Of a stretch of 5,546 nucleotides of DNA, positions 4,712 through 5,546 are shown piece after piece. The translations under genes and the position numbers were made by a program. Source of the stretch: JANOGU01 sp964602115 (GTDB lineage Bacteria; Pseudomonadota; Alphaproteobacteria; Rhodobacterales; Rhodobacteraceae); NCBI GenBank assembly GCA_964602115.1, contig CAZRQN010000179.1:1-5546 (forward strand), given 5' to 3'. The stretch's first letter is position 1. Every line of letters starts with the position of its first letter. The notes under the pieces were generated by a model. That model did no database searches. It saw only the letters and a program-made list of their open reading frames with translations, and was not told the DNA's origin.

Positions 4712-5546
4712 ATGGCACCGTTTCTGCAGCTGACTGCGCTGGGGATCATCACGATCTTCGCCGCGCTCGGCACCAACTGGGCCCATGATGCGGCCTACCA
4801 GATCAATGCGGCGATCGTCATGCTCACCGCAGGAGGACTTTTCATCTGGACGCTGCGCCGGGTTGGCGAGCCGCGTCCGGCCGTGCCTCAGGGCGAGTAC
4901 ATGGACGATGTCGTCCGCGCCGGGGTCATCGCCACCGCCTTCTGGGGCGTGGTGGGCTTTCTTGTCGGGGTGGTCATCGCCTTCCAGCTGGCCTTTCCCC
5001 AACTCAACTTCGGCTGGTCCGAAGGCGTGCTGAACTTCGGCCGCCTGCGTCCCCTGCATACGTCTGCGGTGATCTTCGCCTTCGGCGGCAATGCCTTGCT
5101 GATGTCCTCCTTCCACATCGTGCAGCGCACCAGCGCGGCGCGGCTCTGGGGAGGCAACCTCGCCTGGTTTGTCTTCTGGGGCTGGCAGTTCATGGTGGTG
5201 CTGGCGGCGACGAGCTATCTCTTCGGCGGCTCGCAGGGCAAGGAATACGCCGAGACCGCCTGGTACATCGACATCTGGATCGCGGTGGTCTGGCTGGCGC
5301 TGCTCGCCGTCTTCGTCGGCACGCTCCTCAAGCGCAAGGAGCCGCATATCTACGTCGCCAACTGGTTCCTGCTGTCGATGATCCTGACGGTGGCGATGCT
5401 CCATGTCGTCAACAACCTGGAGATCCCGGTCTCGATCTGGGGCTCGGCCTCGGTGCCGGTCTTTGCCGGCGTGCAGGGCGCGATGGTGCAATGGTGGTAC
5501 GGCCACAACGCGGTGGGCTTCTTCCTCACCGCCGGCTTCCTGGCGA
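4712..5546 (+). CDS. ccoN: cbb3-type cytochrome c oxidase subunit I (CcoN), 3' end cut by window
   Basis: CcoN is the catalytic subunit of the high-affinity cbb3 terminal oxidase in the inner membrane. It reduces O2 to water at a haem b3-CuB centre and pumps protons. The reading frame is open from the ATG to the window edge: 278 codons, about half of the usual 530-550. Several hydrophobic helices are visible (about 5-20, 31-48, 70-95, 117-137, 150-171, 188-206, 218-236, and one beginning near 265). H116 in RLRPLHTSAVIFAF fits a low-spin haem b ligand. H265 in QWWYGHNAVGFF fits the first CuB histidine; the other two CuB histidines lie beyond the window. It is preceded by GAGGGGA and by an FNR box at 4603-4616, pointing to induction at low oxygen. 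ccoO, ccoQ and ccoP are expected downstream but are not in view. The upstream fnrL and hemN supply its regulator and the anaerobic step of haem synthesis. Confidence 0.96.
   Translation, partial: MAPFLQLTALGIITIFAALGTNWAHDAAYQINAAIVMLTAGGLFIWTLRRVGEPRPAVPQGEYMDDVVRAGVIATAFWGVVGFLVGVVIAFQLAFPQLNFGWSEGVLNFGRLRPLHTSAVIFAFGGNALLMSSFHIVQRTSAARLWGGNLAWFVFWGWQFMVVLAATSYLFGGSQGKEYAETAWYIDIWIAVVWLALLAVFVGTLLKRKEPHIYVANWFLLSMILTVAMLHVVNNLEIPVSIWGSASVPVFAGVQGAMVQWWYGHNAVGFFLTAGFLA

Noticed and set aside
4613..5506. A 297-codon open frame on the - strand opposite ccoN
   Set aside because: It is very His/Asp/Arg-rich with no domain, runs antisense to a clear membrane protein carrying haem and copper ligands, and would extend across the ccoN promoter.
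1..5546. CRISPR arrays, insertion sequences, att sites, tRNA genes or a defence system
   Set aside because: No repeat-spacer pattern, terminal inverted repeats with a transposase, or tRNA-like cloverleaf was seen. All five genes belong to well-known families in a familiar order.

Overview
The window reads as a high-GC alphaproteobacterial chromosome, most likely Rhodobacteraceae (Rhodobacter/Cereibacter/Rhodovulum/Paracoccus-like). The basis is the strong G/C bias at third codon positions, the FnrL-type cysteine spacing, and the neighbourhood hemN - fnrL - usp - ccoN, which as I recall it is the arrangement known beside the cbb3 oxidase operon in that family. No database search was possible, so the taxon is inference.

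Layout, left to right. Positions 1-166 are non-coding: a strong rho-independent-type terminator (8-33), which probably ends a gene lying left of the window, then GC-rich inverted repeats. At 167-1387 (+) is a GT4/GT-B glycosyltransferase with no sugar-pathway neighbour visible. A convergent gap (1388-1506) holds GC-rich hairpins. hemN (1507-2862, -) encodes oxygen-independent coproporphyrinogen III oxidase. It diverges from fnrL (2916-3662, +), an FNR/CRP-family oxygen sensor, and a near-consensus FNR box (2898-2911) lies between them. fnrL converges, with only 8 bases between, on a tandem-domain universal stress protein gene (3671-4516, -). That gene diverges from ccoN (4712 to the window end, +; 3' end cut off), the catalytic subunit of cbb3 cytochrome c oxidase. 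Their 195-bp shared region carries two near-identical FNR boxes 32 bp apart.

Together this looks like a compact low-oxygen regulon. FnrL senses oxygen loss through an Fe-S cluster and probably controls haem synthesis without O2 (hemN), the high-affinity terminal oxidase that needs that haem (ccoN), a stress protein, and perhaps itself. Every FNR box lies in one of the two divergent regions, and each can be placed at exactly -41.5 from a plausible transcription start.

I see no CRISPR array, insertion sequence, tRNA/rRNA gene, toxin-antitoxin pair or defence island. The gene content is ordinary for the group. The points of interest are regulatory: a hemN promoter geometry that leaves almost no 5' leader, an FNR box abutting the fnrL start codon, and a duplicated FNR box that is metrically symmetric between usp and ccoN.
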